Notes: generated from the sequence alone by a model not told the origin. Positions 11,438 through 22,808 are shown, numbered from the stretch's first letter. The stretch: DNA of 64,000 nucleotides from Diphasiastrum complanatum (GCA_029204225.1 CM055111.1:30719464-30783463), one strand, 5' to 3'. A program made the numbers and translations.

Positions 11438-11880
11438 TATAAGAAAAGCTCCTTAGATCCTGCTTACAAATCCTAAACACAATAGGATAACACACTGTGG
11501 AGAAACCACCCAACCAAGTAGAAGCATCCAATCAATCTCTAGAAGCCTCACCCCCAAGCCAAGGAACAAGAAGCAAGAATGTAGAGTGAGAGCCTGGCAA
11601 TGAATCAAGAACCATGATGTGTAGTAGGGCAAGTTTGGACCTCTTATATAGAGCCCAAAGCATCCTGGGCACATAGCCATGCATAGCCCTATGTTCCCTA
11701 TACATAGATTCACCTAGAATAGAGTCCTATGCATGGACCAACTATTTCTATTGAGGATATTAGTTACTTTCGGGTCACATTCAATATGAGGTGGCATAAC
11801 TAACAGCTTGTTTTACTGGAGTACCGTGTATCCAAGACTAGGAGTATACTGTATCCTATGTACTGGTCATGGACATAACA
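11438..11880 (-). repeat. G1 3' LTR (443 bp, internally deleted)
   Basis: Matches 18087-18605 closely but is about 76 bp shorter: a stretch present in the right LTR at about 18398-18485 is reduced to a few bases here. Ends read TATAAG and ACATAACA on the plus strand. The minus-strand polypurine tract AAGGAGGGAAGAA (11881-11893) abuts it. Confidence 0.93.
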
Positions 11881-11924
11881 TTCTTCCCTCCTTAAACTGT
11901 TTCTATCCTAGAAACTAAAATTCG

Positions 11925-13082
11925 AGAATTTCTTCTTTATGCTATCAACTTTCTCCCACGAAACATCATCCTCAATACGACCCTTCCACCAAATTAAGCA
12001 CTCAGAGATAGAATGATTTCTCAATTGTTTATCTCTGGTTCTGAGCACTTTCTCAGGTTCCAAAGGTACACTAAGCGATAAATCTTCCGAATGGGATTAT
12101 TCCTCGTCCGATCCAACTGTATCACCATCATATAAACTTAGATTCAAATGACTTACATGAAACAGTGGGTGTGCAGTCGATTTTCCTTGAAGATCGAGTT
12201 CATATGCCAAAGAACCAATTCTACGTACAATCGTGAAAGGTCCACAATAACGGGTAGACAGCTTAAAATGCTTCCTTGTACATAACATCTTAGAATCTTT
12301 TGGAATCCTAAGATATACCCAGTCATCAACTTTAAATCTCTTGGAGATCTCTTAAGATTGGTATAGCATTTAGCTCTACCCTGAGTACTTTGGTTACTAT
12401 CCTTAGCCATTTGCAACATTTCTTACATATCATGCAAAAAATCAGCAACCTTCTGGATCTTAATAGACTTCGTCTCAACATTTACTGGAGATCTAGGTTG
12501 AAAACCATACACAAGCATAGAAGGACTGTAACCTGTAGCAAAATGTTTTCTACTATTATATGCAAACTCAACCAATGGGAGATAATCTTCCCAATGAGAT
12601 TGCCTGTGAGAAACATACGTCCTCAATATATCTTCCATAGTTTGATTAGTCCTTTCTGTCTGGCCATCTGATTCAGGAGGATCAAAAGAACTCAAACTCA
12701 AAGAAGTTTCCAGTTTATGGAATACTGCTGACCAAAAGTGACTTGTGAGCTTAGGATCTCTATCACTAACAATGTCACTTGGCAAACCATACAACCGGAA
12801 CAATCTCTCAACAAAGATCTGGGCTAAATCAGAAGCCTTTATAGTTGACTTGATTGGTATGAATGCAACTAACTTAGTTAACCGATCCACTATAGCCCAA
12901 ATAGAATCATTTTGTTGTTGGGTCTTTGGAAGTCCAACTACAAAATCCATAGATATGCTTTCCCATTTCTTATCTGGGATATCTAACAACAAAGCACCAG
13001 CCTTATGGCGTTTAGCCTTTGCTAGTTGATAGGGCTTGCATTTAACAACATATGACTTGACATATGGCTTGACTTTGGCCAA
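11925..13082 (-). pseudogene. pol: G1 integrase core, C-terminal domain and chromodomain-like tail
   Basis: Integrase core has SMDFVVGLPKT, VSDRDPKLTSHFW and ESDGQTERTNQTMED, giving the D,D,E triad. The zinc-finger Cys pair reads VKCKPYQLAK, so the second Cys is lost. The C-terminal domain continues at 12288 (KHFKLSTRYCGPFTI, ending HPLFHVSHL), after a frameshift near 12420. A further short segment ending near 11925 (LIWWKGRIEDDVSWEK) resembles the aromatic chromodomain core of chromoviruses, which targets insertion to heterochromatin. Confidence 0.85.
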
Positions 13083-13609
13083 TAAAATTTTCTCTTAACT
13101 AAGTCCAGAGTCCTGTGTATACCAGGATGTCCTACACAGGGTATGTCATGACATTCAAACAAAATCTTCCGTTTGAGCTCATCATCACCAGGTACGCAGA
13201 CTTTCCCATTCTGAAATAGTAATCCATCTCGAATGGTGAACTGTTCCACAATCTTCTTATCTTTCTTAGTTAGTTGAGTCCCATGTGTTTCTGACTCAAC
13301 ACTGTCCACATTTCTTTCGGTCTGAACAATGTTCCAAATGTGACCAAAATGAGAATCTGATTCATATTTTCCTCTCGGCAAAAGATATAAATCCATAGAA
13401 ATCTGGGTGAATGACAACTCGTTTAGTTCACCGATCTGACTAAGAGCATCTGCAACTTGATTAGAGCTGTCTCTTATGTAACGGATTTTATGATCGAAAT
13501 CTTGCATCAATTCAGCCCATCGAGCTTTTCTCCCTTGAAGATCACGTTGATTACAAAAATACTTAAGATGCTGGTGATCCGTACACACTACAGACTTACT
13601 ACCATACAA
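13022..13609 (-). pseudogene. pol: G1 RNase H end and integrase zinc-finger start
   Basis: Begins in RNase H with VVCTDHQHLKYFCNQRDL and RYIRDSSNQVADALSQ (catalytic D and the ADALS landmark), then passes through the linker to the integrase HHCC start, HDIPCVGHPGIHRTLDLVK and KFYWP. A frameshift just after this separates the His pair from the Cys pair in the next frame. The neighbouring frame 13828-13619 carries the upstream part of RNase H (VVRTDASDVAVGAVL). Confidence 0.88.
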
Positions 13610-13618
13610 GTAGTGTCT

Positions 13619-15280
13619 CTAGGTTTTAAGTGCATGCATTACAGCAAACAATTTCTTTTCCTGTGTAGTATAACGCAACTGAGGACCAGTGAATTTTTTG
13701 CTTTCAGACGCTAGTGGCCTATCTATTTGTAATAGAACTGCTCCAACTGCAACATCACTTGCGTCTGTTCTCACGACATAAGGTAAATCTGGATTTGCAA
13801 TTTGTAACACAGGATCTGAAACAATCATTGTTTTAAGTTTCTCATATTATTGATTCAATTCCTCATTCCAAACAACAGGCGGACTAGGTTGATTCCTCTT
13901 TTTCTTTTTATTAACAATTCCTTTTGTTAAATTATTAAGCGACGCTGCTATCTTAGCATAATCCTCAATAAATCTCTTGAAGAAAAGTGTAAAACCTAAA
14001 AAAGACTTTACTTGCCTCACAGTTTTTGGAATTGGCCACTCAATCACAATCTTGATTTTATCCTCGTCAATCTTGATCCCATTTACTGTGATCTTATGAC
14101 CGAGATAAAGCAACTCTTGCTTAAAGAATTCACACTTGGACTCTTTAGCTTAGAGTAACTACTGACGGAGCTTCATCAAGACGACTTTTAAGTGTTCTAC
14201 GTGTTCCACCAAGGATTTACTGTAAACGAGAATGTTGTCTAAGAATACTACCACAAACTTCCCCAGATATGGACGAAATAAATCACTCATCATTTGTTGG
14301 AACGTTGCTGGAGCATTCGTTAATCCAAATGGCTACAGTAGAAATTCATAATGACCAAATCTAGAACGAAATCCTGTCTTTTGGACATCTTTTGGCTTAA
14401 TTCTTATTTGATGGTGCCCTGTCCTGAGATCTATCTTGGTGAAATACCATGCTCCACCCAAGTGATCTACAAGGTCATCCATCCTGGGTAATGGATATTT
14501 ACTCTTTATAGTCACTTTATTAAGCCCCTTCTAATCCACACACATCCGGAAACCTCCATCTTTCTTCGCTTTAAGAAGAACAGGAGCGTCCCATGGTGAT
14601 TTACTAGGTTGTATATGTCCCATTCCCAGATAGTTTTCTATTTGATTTGAAATCTCTATCTCCTCTTTATGAGAGAACCTATAAGGTTGTCTAGAGACAG
14701 GTTGACTTCTTGGAATTAACTCAATCATGTGGTCTATTGACCTAGATGGTGGTAAACCATGAGGTAATTCAAATGGAAAAACATCTCTAAATTCATTTAT
14801 GATCTGTTCTTTCACTGCTTGTTCATGATCTAAATTTACTGAGTTAAGAATTGTTGAGAATTCACAACCATTTAGATTCATTTCAGAAACATCCACAACT
14901 GGAATAGCATAAATTGAAAAAACTTCATACTCCGAATAATCCAATGTTTCCATTTTATTAATTGTAGAAATATGATCCAACAGACGTACAAAATTACTGC
15001 CAAATAATGTAACTACCTTATCACCCTCTTTGAAATTGAGAACATGCTTCTCAAAATTAATTAACAGAGAAGGCGATTTACTGAATAACCATTCGTAACC
15101 TAATATTAAATTAGTACGAGCTAGGTCTAAAATATGAAAATCAACTAATTCTATGTGTCCTTGCATCAAAACTGGGAGCTTCGGGACTTTTACGTTCCAA
15201 GTCTCCAACTCTACTCCTGAAGCTAGATAAACTTTACGTCTATGGGTGCTGGCTTCAGTTTCCAAGCTGAGTTTCTGCAC
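13619..15280 (-). pseudogene. pol: G1 reverse transcriptase and start of RNase H
   Basis: Covers the protease-RT linker, then [35 protein letters not shown] (catalytic Asp intact), [11 protein letters not shown] and [13 protein letters not shown]. The catalytic box, normally YxDD, reads FLDN, so the second Asp is replaced by Asn and polymerase activity would be lost. LGHKI, VKSFLGF and TDASDVAVGAVLLQ follow. In-frame stops near 14530, 14330, 14150 and 13850 confirm the decay. Confidence 0.9.
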
Positions 15281-15555
15281 AAGACGAGAATTAATAAAAT
15301 TATGGTTGAACCACTGTCCAATAAAATACTCACTACTTGATCTTTAACTGTGCCAATTAAACGAAAAAGTTCATTAGGCAAGAAAGAAGTAGTACTAAAA
15401 GAACATTCACACTCACAATCAGTCAGGTTAATTTCCAAAGTCTTACCATTGCCTCCTAGGATTTCAATCATGTGAGCAGACCCTTTCTTTTTCTGGACAA
15501 AATTTCATCATATGTCCAGGCTTCTTACAAACAAAACATAAGTTCTCTTTTTAGC
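15223..15555 (-). pseudogene. pol: G1 zinc knuckle and aspartic protease
   Basis: A zinc knuckle of the CX2CX4HX4C type (CFVCKKPGHMMKFC) is read at about 15500-15545 in a frame shifted from the gag body. The retropepsin motif VSILLDSGSTI follows in the frame 15471-15223. Both lie where gypsy elements place them, between gag and RT. The gag frame ends 15508 in a stop instead of entering the knuckle, so one indel near 15550 accounts for the break. Confidence 0.8.
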
Positions 15556-16227
15556 CTTTTCTCGGGACATAGATTTCTTGAATCTCTTTTTCTTCGGCTT
15601 TCTAGGTTCCGATGCTGCTTGATCTAATTTGTCAAAGTATTTTGCTTGGTTTGGACTGCACTTCTTAATCTTCTTGGTTTTCAAAGTGGTTGGAATTTGC
15701 GCAAATTGCTTCCTAGATGCCACCACTATGGAATCATATGCTTTCGCAATCCAAAACGCAACCTCGAGGCTTTGAAGCACATTTCGCCTACATTCGTTCT
15801 GATAGTCAGCTGACAAACCTAGGACAAACTGCCATAGTGCCAACTTCGCATCGAATGATGGAACCCTATTCCATAGGTCCATGAATTCTTGGATATAAGA
15901 GTCTAAACTCTTTGTACCCATCTTGCAGTTCACGAACTTCAGGTAGTAGTCCACGTCATCAGCAACTACGAAAGCTTTTTTGAAAACTTTCGCAAACGCA
16001 TCCCAAGTAGTTGGCTTCATCGGTAAATCTCGCCACCACGATGACGCTTTGCCGCGTAAGAACAACACTACACTTTCAGTTTTTTTTTCATCAGGAACAC
16101 CATGCAGATTGAAGTAACTATTCCACTTGGCCAGCCAGTCCTCGACGACTTCAGGTTTCTTCTCGCCCGCATAAACCTCCGATTGAAAACCGAGATTGGG
16201 TGAAGACATCAATGAGACTTGATTCAA
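15508..16227 (-). CDS. gag: G1 gag (retrotransposon Gag capsid)
   Basis: A 239-codon open frame. The Retrotrans_gag capsid core is visible: EVVEDWLAKWNSYFNLHG, VVLFLRGKASSWWRDL and SLDSYIQEFMDLWNRV, followed by a Lys/Arg-rich tail that precedes the zinc knuckle. The start at 16227 is the first Met of the frame. Gag would assemble the particle that packages element RNA. Its C-terminal knuckle is in another frame because of an indel near 15550, so the product would be truncated. Confidence 0.85.
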   Translation of the reverse strand: MNQVSLMSSPNLGFQSEVYAGEKKPEVVEDWLAKWNSYFNLHGVPDEKKTESVVLFLRGKASSWWRDLPMKPTTWDAFAKVFKKAFVVADDVDYYLKFVNCKMGTKSLDSYIQEFMDLWNRVPSFDAKLALWQFVLGLSADYQNECRRNVLQSLEVAFWIAKAYDSIVVASRKQFAQIPTTLKTKKIKKCSPNQAKYFDKLDQAASEPRKPKKKRFKKSMSREKAKKRTYVLFVRSLDI

Positions 16228-18073
16228 AGAACCTTCTGATCTCTCATCTGATTACGATTGTTCATATCATTGAGTGCCGTACTCAACTGCTAACAAGTCG
16301 CCATATAAGATGGCACACTTGGATTTGCAGCTTGATTTGAAGTTTTTTCGGCCATTTCGATATATCTATCTTGGAAATTACTAAATTTAGTTAATATCTG
16401 ATTAACTCATAGTGAAATACTGTTGACCAAAAACTGACTGAAATTGACTCATCACTATTTTTAGTCAATTTCATAGACATTACAAGAAACTAGAAAAAAC
16501 TAAAAATTTCGAGTTTTCGCACTTTTAATTTAAAAAAAAAAAATTTATGTTTTCTAAAACTTCATAAAAAATCACAGTCAGTTATCAAGCAATCGAAATC
16601 AAAAATTCAATTCACTGTTCGATTTTTAATTTTACTTCATTAATGTCCATCAGGCATGTAAGACATGCGACATTAAACCAATTTTTTACTTTACATAATT
16701 TTACGTAAAAATTCAGTTCTACTAAAATTTGTCAACTGTAAAATACAATTTTGTATCTAACCGTCAGAGTACATGCGTATGACCACTCAAAACAGATCTA
16801 ACCAACTCATGCATGTCAGAATCACTCAGAGAAACCACATGCAGACATTTCATGCAAGCACAGTACCTCAAAATAGGAAATTGTCATGCATGCAATCAGA
16901 ACAATTGGAAATTTTACCAATTTTGCTCACAAAATTGCAAAACTTCAGATGCTCATAACTTTGGCTACAGGACACCAAATTGGGTGCTGTAAAGCTCAAT
17001 ATAGAAAGAAACTCAGTGAACAAGACACTTGCCATGTCAGCCTGCCACCTAGGATTCACACGTGCGAGTTCAGAACAACCAATTAAGCTGTAGGAGGGCG
17101 CACTTTTTCAAGAAAAGTGATGATTCAAACAGTCTTAAAATGGTCTCTAAGAGTTCCATGAAGCCCTCATACAGATCCTATGAAGCAGTATAAGTTGAGA
17201 ACCATGAATTCTTGGTTTCTAGAAGTCAAAATTGCTACAAACTTGATGGAATTGAAACATAAGCCTCTACCCATCAATTTACAGGTCCGATAGCTTGCTG
17301 GGAAGGTAAAAAGAAATACAAATCATGCTGGAAAAAATCCAGAATGATCCCCTTATGGATTTAGAGAAATTCATTCCCCAAAATTCACCATAATTGGTCA
17401 ATTTTTGACACTTTTTGACTTCCTACAAACCCAATTGCTGGAATTCTTGGCTCTAACTTTTAGGACAGCTTCAAAAGACTATGATTCATCTTTTCCCAGC
17501 TTCAATTGATGTTCAACAACCTCCCACCATCCAATTTCATGAAAAAACAAGCAAAAATCATGAATTTTAGCCCTTTCTAGGTATTTTCACATGCACAATT
17601 GGAAATTAATGGCAAGAACGTTCTCCAAATCCACATGCAATCCAAAATATAGATTTGCAACCAATCAATTGATTTGATCTTGCTGGATTTTGATTTCTAC
17701 CCTCCATTTTGTGCCAAAAACATGGAAAACAAGCCAAACTTAGCCACAAAAGAGCCTAGAATCCAAATACATGGAAAGATCCAACATGCAAACTAAATTT
17801 CAACTACTTCAAAGTGAATTAACTTGCTGGAAATTTCAGATCCTTCACTAGTTTTGAGGTACACATGCTAAAACTCCAAAAAAGAGACCGAAATTGATTT
17901 CCTATCACAATTCTCCATAAACCACAATGAATTTGAGAGAGATATGGAACATGCAAATTGAATTTGGGAAGATCCACCAACTTGCAACCTTGCTCCTCTC
18001 CTTGGATTAGAATACTAGTTGAATACCACCAGGCTCCAATGAAAAGCACCACCTCTCCAAGCTTGTAAGCCTT
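16228..18073 (-). other. G1 untranslated leader
   Basis: About 1.85 kb between the primer-binding site and gag without a long frame. AT-rich. Contains TTCACACGTGCGA at 17055-17067, one of several CACGTG-centred motifs found in leaders in this window. A long leader is usual in some plant gypsy lineages. Confidence 0.6.
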
Positions 18074-18085
18074 GCTCTGATACCA
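18074..18085 (-). promoter_or_regulatory. G1 primer-binding site (initiator Met tRNA)
   Basis: TGGTATCAGAGC on the minus strand, one base from the 5' LTR. It is complementary to the 3' end of plant initiator methionine tRNA and would prime minus-strand DNA synthesis. Confidence 0.93.
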
Positions 18086-18086
18086 C

Positions 18087-18605
18087 TATAAGGGAAGCTC
18101 CTTAGATCCTGCTTACAAATCCTAAACACAAAAGGATAACACATTGTGGAGAAACCACCCAACCAAGTAGAAGCATCCAATCAATCTCTAGAAGCCTCAC
18201 CCCCAAGCCAAGGAACACGAAGCATGAATGTAGAGTGAGAGCCTGGCAATGAATCAAGAACCATGATGTGTAGTAGGGCGAGTTTGGACCTCTTCTATAG
18301 AGCCAAAAGCATCCTGGGCACACAGCCATGCATAGCCCTATGTTCCCTATACATAGATTCACCTAGAATAGAGTCCTATGCATGGACCAACTATTCATAG
18401 AATTGCTATTGATAACTCTACACATGCATACACTGTCTCATACCTTGTCTAAACTCCATTTAGTGTGTTCTGGGCCTCACAAGGATAGTTACTTTCGGGT
18501 CACGTCCAGTATGACGTGGCATAACTAACAGCTTGTTTCACTGGAGTACCGTGTATCCAAGACTAGGAGTATACTGTATCCTATGTACTGGTCATAGACA
18601 TAACA
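18087..18605 (-). repeat. G1 5' LTR (519 bp)
   Basis: Pairs with 11438-11880. On the minus strand it begins TGTTATGTC and ends TCCCTTATA, so the 3' terminus is not the usual CA. This copy carries about 76 bp that the 3' LTR has lost. Outside the deletion only a few substitutions separate the two, suggesting a not very old insertion. Confidence 0.93.
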
Positions 18606-18930
18606 CATTTCTTCGACAATCTTTACAATATGAGTTTGAAAATGGAAGCATGTGGATTCACAAGTAATACATAGATAAATAGGAGCATCTTCAATATGTT
18701 CATAGTATTTTATTAAATCTGAGTCACGATTATTTGATTGTTTATTTGCTTGATTGCTAGCTATTGGTATGGAATTAGTCTTTTCTGGCTTGTTGCATAG
18801 TGTCTATCGAGTTCATGTCATTCTATTTAAAATACTAGTTTTTGTACATGTTGCAGTAGGAAACATATCTAAGAATTGAGTCATAAGTTGTTTTGTTGAT
18901 AGCATAGGGTGTGTTGGTAAAATTAATTGT
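18606..18930 (-). pseudogene. Helentron N-terminal region, inverted part (first half)
   Basis: Minus-strand reading gives SDLIKYYEHIEDAPIYLC followed by ITCESTCFHFQ, which fits the N-terminal Cys-containing block of Helentron proteins (an F.. I..gP.y.C..C pattern), and runs directly to the gypsy insertion at 18605; it resumes at 11437. Stops are present upstream of SDLIKYY. The Rep part starts on the opposite strand immediately to the right, so the two parts are head to head. Confidence 0.55.
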
Positions 18931-19780
18931 TTAATGACTCCGCACATCACCTGATTACAAACACAGATTACATAAAAATATTTTTGCAATGATGCGACAA
19001 CTAGGTCCACCAACATTTTTAATAACGTTATTTTTTGCCGAACACAAATGGTCGCCACTCATGTGTTGTTTGCAAAAACTAAATTCAAACATTTCACAAC
19101 GCGATTTTTAGGAAAATGAAACATTCAAAAGTGAAAATGAAATTTTTAGGAGCTTGATCAGACATGATTCAACAACATGTGCAAGATACTATATCATAAA
19201 AATTAATGCACTACGCACATTTATATTAAAAAAGACAAATATTTTGGGAAACATTCAAGATTATTTTTTTGTCATCGAATTTCAGAATCGTGGCAGTCAA
19301 CATGAACATGCATTATTATGGCTTTTGAATGCACCGATCTACAATAAAGAATCTAAAAACAAAATTTGTTAAATTTATTGATATGTACATTTTATGTGAT
19401 AATGCAAAACTCAATATACAAAACCTAGACATACAAACTCATCATGATCGATTGACATGCTATAAAACTCGAACTACTACACAATGTTGCTTTAATTATC
19501 CATGACCACCAATGCCATACACCACTATTTCACATCCATATTCGAAGGAAAAATCAAATAAAAATATCGAAATCTATATCATATTATAAAAATAAATCCA
19601 TATCCAAAATCTATATAATATTATTATTATATAAAAGCAATAAAAAGCAGCTTAAGAAAAGCAACAATATTTCTACAATGCAATCCAAAAGACATATACA
19701 CAAATAGTTTCAATCCATGCATAAGTCAACTTTGGAACGTGAACATGGATTTGCGATATATTCTTGACCTGTATGTAACT
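18931..19780 (+). pseudogene. Helentron Rep (HUH nuclease) domain
   Basis: Plus strand: SPDYKHRLHKNIF, MMRQLGPPTFLITLF and AEHKWSPLM (Helitron_like_N), then DSTTCARYYI, QDYFFVIEFQ and RGSQHEHALLWL. The HEH at 19301-19309 is the His-hydrophobic-His type metal site of HUH replication initiators, with Glu in the middle place. Then FNYP, a stop, PPMPYT (the cRF.fPrPP block) and NVNMDLRYILDLY near 19730, close to where the catalytic tyrosines of the family lie. Rep would nick and rejoin strands in rolling-circle transposition. Stops and frameshifts make it inactive. Confidence 0.78.
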
Positions 19781-20460
19781 ACAAATAATATCTTGTACAT
19801 CATATTTGACAAGAATTGGTGACCCACTATTGCACAAATGAACAACACAGTAGTGAGACAAAAATTGCACTATGATTAATATCAACAATGAGTACAATGG
19901 CTTGAAGTAATAACTTTAGCTTGTTAAGCGTGATTACGCTGGCTACAGAAGAACTCTGATTGTATGTTAAAACTTGATTAACACTTACATAGCTTGATTC
20001 AGCTACTGTATATATTTACAAGTGCCAAGAGATAAATATCTTATAAGCCTTAGATGCCATTTACACTAGTTTTGTAGATGTACAAAAGTTGCCCTTGGGA
20101 TATTTGGTTGTCCAGTTGTTTTTGACAACGTCGGTCCGCCATTATTGAAAGCCCAAAAAACCCGAAAGTGCCCTTAGACTGAAGGCATGTAATCCCGAAG
20201 GTGCCTCTAGAGTGAAGGCAGGAAAAATGTGGAAAAAGATGAAGGTGGGCCTGAAATGGATTCCAAGACATTCTGGCCACTATGTCGCATTTTTCGTGAA
20301 GGTGAGAAAAAGGCGAAGGCAGGCCTGAAATGGATTCCAAGGCATTTTGGCCACTGTGTTTCATTTTTTGCGAAGGTGCCTTAAAAACGATTAAGGCACA
20401 AAAATCTCAAAGGGAAAAAATGCGAAGGTTCTAAACATGTAGTCGGCCTTCGGTTTTCAG
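19781..20460. other. Spacer between Rep and helicase parts
   Basis: No coding similarity is visible. A partly repeated segment occurs at about 20218-20290 and 20292-20366, where GGCCTGAAATGGATTCCAAG is seen twice about 80 bp apart. It probably marks an insertion or local duplication inside the Helentron. Confidence 0.4.
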
Positions 20461-20499
20461 GATGCTCATTACTTGAACGATTTGTTTAAGGCTAAGCAT

Positions 20500-21830
20500 A
20501 AGAAATCTAACAGTGATGCACAGAAAATGAACAAATGCAACAAATCAAATTTTACTGGAGGCACTAGAACTAGAAAACATTTACCTTGCTTCTTCTTGTG
20601 CAAGGTTTATTGCATCATTATTACAGAAACAACACAGAATATATAGAAAATCCAAGAGCATTAATGATGACATATACAGGAAAAGCAGATTTAATATTCA
20701 TTGAACCGCAATACATTCAACTTAACATTTACTTATAAACACAAAAGACCTGACTTCCCTTTTTGGTAAAAAAATTATATGCATTATCAATTGAAGACAA
20801 AGATTTACAACTCGTAGTTCTTGATGAGGTTTCTTTAATTTGTGAAAGAACTTTCATATTTGCAGATCAAAGGCTTCAAACTATCGAGCACAATCCATCA
20901 CAATTTTTTGGTGGCATTGATGTTATAACTTGTGACGATCTATTTCAAACAGCTCCTGTTTTAGACTCTTGGATTTTTAAACAATTTGGCTGCATAACTT
21001 GAGAAAATAATTTGGCTACACTTAATAATTCATGTTGGCACACCATGTTCACATGTTATGAACTTCAACAGGAAATGCAACAACAAGATATAGATTTCAT
21101 GAATGTTCTGAACAAAATTAGAGAAACCACACATACATGTATAGATATTGATTGGTTAAATGAACATTGTCATAAAACACTACTCTTTGTGCCCAATTTA
21201 CCGCATTTGTTTTACACAAACAAAGAAATACAACAATACAACAACCAGATCTATGATATAGTCACAGGTATAGAATTTTCTTCATAGGCAATTGGCATGC
21301 ATAATCCTAGCTACAGTGCTATAGTATTAATACCACAAGCACCATCATTGACAGAAACAATTTATGTCAAACAAGGTATGTAGAACCTTGTGCAAAAAAC
21401 ATAGATGTTGAAGATGGACTTGCGAGCAGACGACATTTTCCAAACTAGAACCATGACCTCTATAGAGGACATTGTATGGATACAATTCGACAATTTTGAA
21501 ATTGGTAAAAAAGCCCGACAAAATCACCTACACATATACAAAACCAGTAACATGAATCGAACATGAACTCCAATACATCGAATCACAAAAGAATTCCAAA
21601 TTGGCCAATCTATATTTAATAAAGTTACAAGAAAAAAATTCCCAATTAGAAGAGCAATAGCAAGAACAATACACCGAGCACATGGTCTAACAATAACTGA
21701 ACTAGCATTTCTTAATCCCAAAAGTGTTTCAAAACATGGTTTGATGTATATAGCCCTAACTCGAGTTAAAGAACCTGAAAATCTATACATCACATCGCCA
21801 TTGACTTCAAATCACTTTAAAATTGATGTA
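20500..21830 (+). pseudogene. Helentron PIF1-like helicase domain
   Basis: SF1B helicase motifs in order on the plus strand: a decayed Walker A (GGTRTRKH at 20557-20580, where GGAGTGKS is expected), motif Ia-like LMMTYTGKAD, motif II VVLDEVSLI near 20815, motif III FFGGIDVITCDDLFQTAPV near 20900-20965, and the C-terminal motifs RTIHRAHGLTI near 21670 and GLMYIALTRVK near 21740. At least four stops or frameshifts interrupt it. The helicase would unwind the donor strand during rolling-circle transposition. It is followed without a gap by an endonuclease domain, as in Helentrons. Confidence 0.85.
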
Positions 21831-21849
21831 CAACAAGAAATGACACGCC

Positions 21850-22600
21850 TAAGAACAACAACAAAATGGACTTTCCATATTCGCACTATGTATACCTACG
21901 CAAAAACACATCTCATTATTCAATTTCTAAACACTATATCACGATACAAACATAATATTGTAAATGATCATAATCTAATGACATCACACATGTTATGTTT
22001 AACACAAACACATCATCACAAACTTTATTTCACAACCACCTTCAAAGCCATTGACAATTATTCTTTTATAGGATTGACAATGTTGTATCGTAAAACTCAA
22101 CACCTTGAACACGTTCAATTATTTAATACATTGCACACCGAAATAATTCATGCTATATTTATAAAACTTATGGTCTACACATAATTGCAATATACAGACA
22201 ACCAATTCTAGTATTTTCACGTTTATTGAACAACTAAACATACTACTCAACAACATTCCCCAAACCACACCAATTGTTATAATCAACGACATGAATATTG
22301 ATGCATTAAGCATAAACAAAACAATCTAAAAACTTCAATCGCTTATGTCTCAACACGATATACGAAACCAATAATGTTATTATATCACCTCCCTATTAAC
22401 ACTATTATATCAAATACGAAACTGAACATGTATTCTATTATCTTTACCAAAACATGCATTTCTCATTTTCTCTATAGACAAATTCCGAAAAACTGTAATA
22501 AAGTGCAGTTTAGCACATATTGCAAAGGCAGGGCCTTGTGGCTTGGCACATCAGTCTTGTTTTCTTTACATTCCTTCCATATAATCTATAGGCAACTTGT
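21850..22600 (+). pseudogene. EEP (apurinic-like) endonuclease domain of the Helentron
   Basis: In frame after the helicase: HNIVNDHNLMTSHMLCLTQT (the N-terminal strand ending in the ETH position, here QTH), IIAIYRQP near 22180, and after a frameshift SSIFTFIEQLNILLNN and PIVIINDMNIDAL near 22270-22300, the gDfN catalytic block with one change. This is the endonuclease/exonuclease/phosphatase fold that Helentron/Helitron2 proteins carry C-terminal to the helicase and that ordinary plant Helitrons lack. The C-terminal SDH motif is not clear. Decayed. Confidence 0.62.
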
Positions 22601-22808
22601 TACTTTGAGCAAGTAACAATCTTTTTTCTTGCGTTTAAAAGCAACAATAAACCTGCCTTAGACTAATTCTTTTCTCAAGTTATGTGTACGATCTATAGAC
22701 TAATCTATACAACTTGTTACCTTGAGCAATTAACAAATTTTTTTCTTGTGTTTTTATAAAGTAACAATAATCTTGTCATGGACTAATTCTTTTCTCAAGT
22801 TCTGTGTG
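22583..22808. repeat. Imperfect tandem duplication, period about 117 bp
   Basis: Two adjacent units share AACTTGTTAC, TTGAGCAA, TTTTTTCTTG and GACTAATTCTTTTCTCAAGT. They lie just after the endonuclease part, so they may belong to the Helentron 3' end. Confidence 0.8.

Larger units (their letters stand above)
11438..18605 (-). mobile_element. Ty3/gypsy retrotransposon G1 with both LTRs, TSD CATTT
   Basis: Complete in structure: left (3') LTR 11438-11880, polypurine tract 11881-11893, pol and gag on the minus strand, a long leader, a primer-binding site at 18074-18085 and a right (5') LTR 18087-18605. CATTT duplicates flank it at 11433-11437 and 18606-18610, so the insertion is clean. It splits the Helentron N-terminal region. 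Domain order gag, protease, RT, RNase H, integrase is that of Ty3/gypsy. Frameshifts and stops in gag/PR, RT and integrase, and a mutated RT catalytic box, make it inactive. Confidence 0.95.
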
